Part shown: piece by piece, positions 6,049-7,549 of the stretch
Numbering within the stretch: the stretch's first letter is position 1
How the letters are laid out: each line of letters starts with the position of its first letter
Assembly: GCA_020350305.1 (NCBI GenBank)
Contig: CP070709.1
Span: forward strand, 377,322-384,870
Length of the DNA: 7,549 nucleotides
Source of the DNA: Candidatus Bathyarchaeota archaeon
GTDB lineage: Archaea; Thermoproteota; Bathyarchaeia; Bathyarchaeales; Bathyarchaeaceae
Reading direction: 5' to 3'
The notes under the pieces: generated by a model
Told to the model about the DNA's origin: nothing
The model's database searches: none
The model's input: only the letters and a program-made list of their open reading frames with translations
Position numbers and translations under genes: made by a program

Positions 6049-6843
6049 ATGCCCACAATAATCGTATGCCTCAAACAAGCCGTGGACGTAACCGAGTTAA
6101 AAGTAGATTCGGCGACGCAACGTCTAGTAACCGCAGATGCGCCACGGAAAATAAGCGACTTTGACAAAAACGCGTTAGAAGAAGCTGTGAAACTAAAGGA
6201 AAAGCTCGGAGGAGAAGTAATCATAGTAACCGTTGGCCCAGAAGATGCCAAGATGGTTCTGAGAGAAGCCTTAGCAATAGGTGCAGATAGAGCGTATCTT
6301 CTAAGCGATCCTTCATTTGAACACTCAGACACGCTTGCCATCTCCTACATTCTCGCCGAGGGAATCAAGAAGCTGGGAAACTTTGATCTGATCCTTTGCG
6401 GCGAAGCATCGATTGACAGCTATTCAGGTCAGGTTGGGCCTCGCCTAGCTGAGAGACTAGATCTTCCACAAATAACGTATGTAAGAGCATTTAGCCTTGA
6501 TGGAGACACCGTGATGGCTGAGCGAAGCTTGGAAGATTGCCATGAAACGGTTAAAGCGAAAACCCCGGCGCTATTAACGGTGACCAAGGAAATCAACGAG
6601 CCCAGGATTCCTTCCCTCATGGCTATCATGAAGGCGTCGAAAAAGGAAATCACGATTTGGAACGCGGAAGACCTTAAAGTTGTTAAGGCAAGACTTGGAG
6701 AGGCTGGCTCAGCAATTCAGATATTGGAAGTCTTTGCGCCAAAGATGGAGCGGAAAAAAATCGTGGTGAAAGCAGAGACTGTCGGGGGAGTTGCAGAGAA
6801 ATTGGCGAAGGCTCTTGTTAAAGAGGGAGTCATAGGAAGGTGA
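6049..6843 (+). CDS. etfB: Electron transfer flavoprotein beta subunit
   Basis: This EtfB/FixA-family protein (264 residues) pairs with EtfA to carry electrons between flavin dehydrogenases and a quinone- or ferredoxin-linked acceptor. The fold starts at IIVCLKQAVD (4-13). The FDKNALEEA segment (38-46) and the CGEASIDSYSGQVGP segment (117-131) line the AMP or second-FAD site. The beta-subunit signature is VKAKTPALLTVTKEINEPR, starting at 168. QVGP at 128-131 resembles the FixA and bifurcating group more than the QTG of mitochondrial-type EtfB, so an electron-bifurcating role is possible but not shown. The length is normal for the family. ATG 6049 has GGAG 9 bases upstream, with a candidate TATA element and a tandem repeat before it. 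The stop TGA lies within the ribosome binding site of etfA, 5 bases before its start, so the two are surely co-translated. It is transcribed away from the thermosome gene. Confidence 0.95.
   Translation: MPTIIVCLKQAVDVTELKVDSATQRLVTADAPRKISDFDKNALEEAVKLKEKLGGEVIIVTVGPEDAKMVLREALAIGADRAYLLSDPSFEHSDTLAISYILAEGIKKLGNFDLILCGEASIDSYSGQVGPRLAERLDLPQITYVRAFSLDGDTVMAERSLEDCHETVKAKTPALLTVTKEINEPRIPSLMAIMKASKKEITIWNAEDLKVVKARLGEAGSAIQILEVFAPKMERKKIVVKAETVGGVAEKLAKALVKEGVIGR
6837..6843 (+). promoter_or_regulatory. Ribosome binding site of etfA overlapping etfB stop
   Basis: AAGGTGA contains GGTGA, whose last three bases are the etfB stop codon, and ends 5 bases before TTG 6849. This arrangement couples translation of the two subunits and fixes the non-ATG start of etfA. 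Confidence 0.75.
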
Positions 6844-6848
6844 AGGCG

Positions 6849-7549
6849 TTGAGTGAATTTCGAGGCGTTTTGGTTTTCTCCGAAAACCTAGATTTGATGC
6901 TTGAATTGCTTGGGAAAGGAAGCGAGTTGGCGAATAAGCTGAGCGTAGAATTGACCGCTGCACTGGTGGGACATAACGTTAAGGATCAAGCAAGTAAGCT
7001 AATAGAACACGGAGCAGACAAAATCTTCATAGTTGATCGTCCAGCACTCAAAAAATTTTACGTTGAACCCTACACCAGTGCACTCTTTCAACTGGTCCAA
7101 CAACATAAGCCTGAAATTCTCTTGATCGGTTCAACGAGAAGGGGAAGGGAGATAGCCTCAAGACTTGCCACAAAGCTTGAAACTGGATGTGTTCCAGACT
7201 GTACAGAGCTGAGCATCCATGATAATGGGAGGTTGGTTATGAGTCGAATTGTGTACGGCGGGAATGCTATGGCCACCGAGGTCTGTCGCGTCAAACCACA
7301 AATTGCCACGGTGCCTCCAAGAGTTTTTGAGAAGCTTGCGTTCAAAGAAAGAAAGGGAGAGATCATCGAAGCCGACGTTGAACTTGAGGCGCCGAGAACT
7401 GATGTTGTTGAAATTAGAGAAATTGAGGTGGCGAAGGTCAAAGTGGAAGAAGCCAAAGTGATCGTTTCTGGTGGACGGGGAGTGGAAAAGAGGGAGGATT
7501 TTGGAATCCTTGAGGAACTAGCAGAAATACTGGGTGGACAGGTTGGAAA
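6849..7549 (+). CDS. etfA: Electron transfer flavoprotein alpha subunit, 3' cut
   Basis: This EtfA/FixB protein is open to the window end, with 233 residues visible. Domain I covers about residues 1-195 and includes ILLIGSTRRGREIASRLATKL (90-110), the usual Rossmann-like segment of the family. Domain II, which binds FAD, begins at VIVSGGRGVEKRED (204-217), where R210 matches the conserved arginine next to the flavin, followed by LEELAEILGGQVG at the edge. The rest of the FAD domain, expected to run roughly 80 to 100 residues more, lies outside. The start is TTG 6849, supported by GGTGA 5 bases upstream and by the close fit to etfB; no earlier in-frame start is possible without entering etfB out of frame. 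The N terminus shows no fused ferredoxin domain. Any downstream partner such as fixC, fixX or an acyl-CoA dehydrogenase cannot be seen. Confidence 0.95.
   Translation, partial: MSEFRGVLVFSENLDLMLELLGKGSELANKLSVELTAALVGHNVKDQASKLIEHGADKIFIVDRPALKKFYVEPYTSALFQLVQQHKPEILLIGSTRRGREIASRLATKLETGCVPDCTELSIHDNGRLVMSRIVYGGNAMATEVCRVKPQIATVPPRVFEKLAFKERKGEIIEADVELEAPRTDVVEIREIEVAKVKVEEAKVIVSGGRGVEKREDFGILEELAEILGGQVG

Noticed and set aside
1..7549. CRISPR arrays, insertion sequences, tRNA or rRNA genes
   Set aside because: No spaced repeats, terminal inverted repeats with a transposase, or tRNA/rRNA core motifs were seen on either strand.

Overview
The window is archaeal. The evidence is a group II chaperonin (thermosome), the archaeal/eukaryotic-type RNA polymerase subunit K (Rpb6 homologue), a Mut7-C type nuclease with zinc ribbon, TATA-like promoter elements, and GGAGGTGA-type ribosome binding sites with frequent TTG starts. 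The gene mix (thermosome, RpoK, EtfAB, four-CBS proteins, class I-like dihydroorotase) would fit a TACK-group lineage such as Bathyarchaeia, but that placement is an inference.

Layout. From 1 to 3857 everything reads rightward. First comes the 3' part of a CBS-domain protein (cut by the window start), then a second complete four-CBS protein 20 bases later, then a dihydroorotase (pyrC), a 47-residue YHS-domain metal-binding microprotein (3185-3328), and a Mut7-C PIN-like nuclease with a four-cysteine zinc ribbon. From 3919 to 5843 two genes read leftward: the thermosome subunit, followed 29 bases downstream by rpoK, with an oligo-T terminator between rpoK and the convergent nuclease gene. Bases 5844-6048 form a divergent promoter region. 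From 6049 to the end, etfB and the 5' part of etfA read rightward, with the etfB stop codon lying inside the etfA ribosome binding site.

How the genes work together. The two CBS proteins are probable adenine-nucleotide sensors without any catalytic domain; their proximity to pyrC allows, but does not prove, a link with nucleotide status. The thermosome and rpoK form a housekeeping unit for protein folding and transcription. EtfAB is a two-flavin electron carrier whose dehydrogenase partners lie outside the window. No mobile element, CRISPR array, tRNA or rRNA was seen, and no gene-free stretch exceeds about 205 bases.

The window looks like ordinary archaeal chromosome rather than an obvious new system. 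The points most worth a second look are the heavy use of TTG starts, two competing well-formed starts in the second CBS gene (one adds a strongly basic N-terminal tail), the YHS microprotein, the non-ATG start of rpoK, and the carboxy-lysine type metal site of the dihydroorotase.
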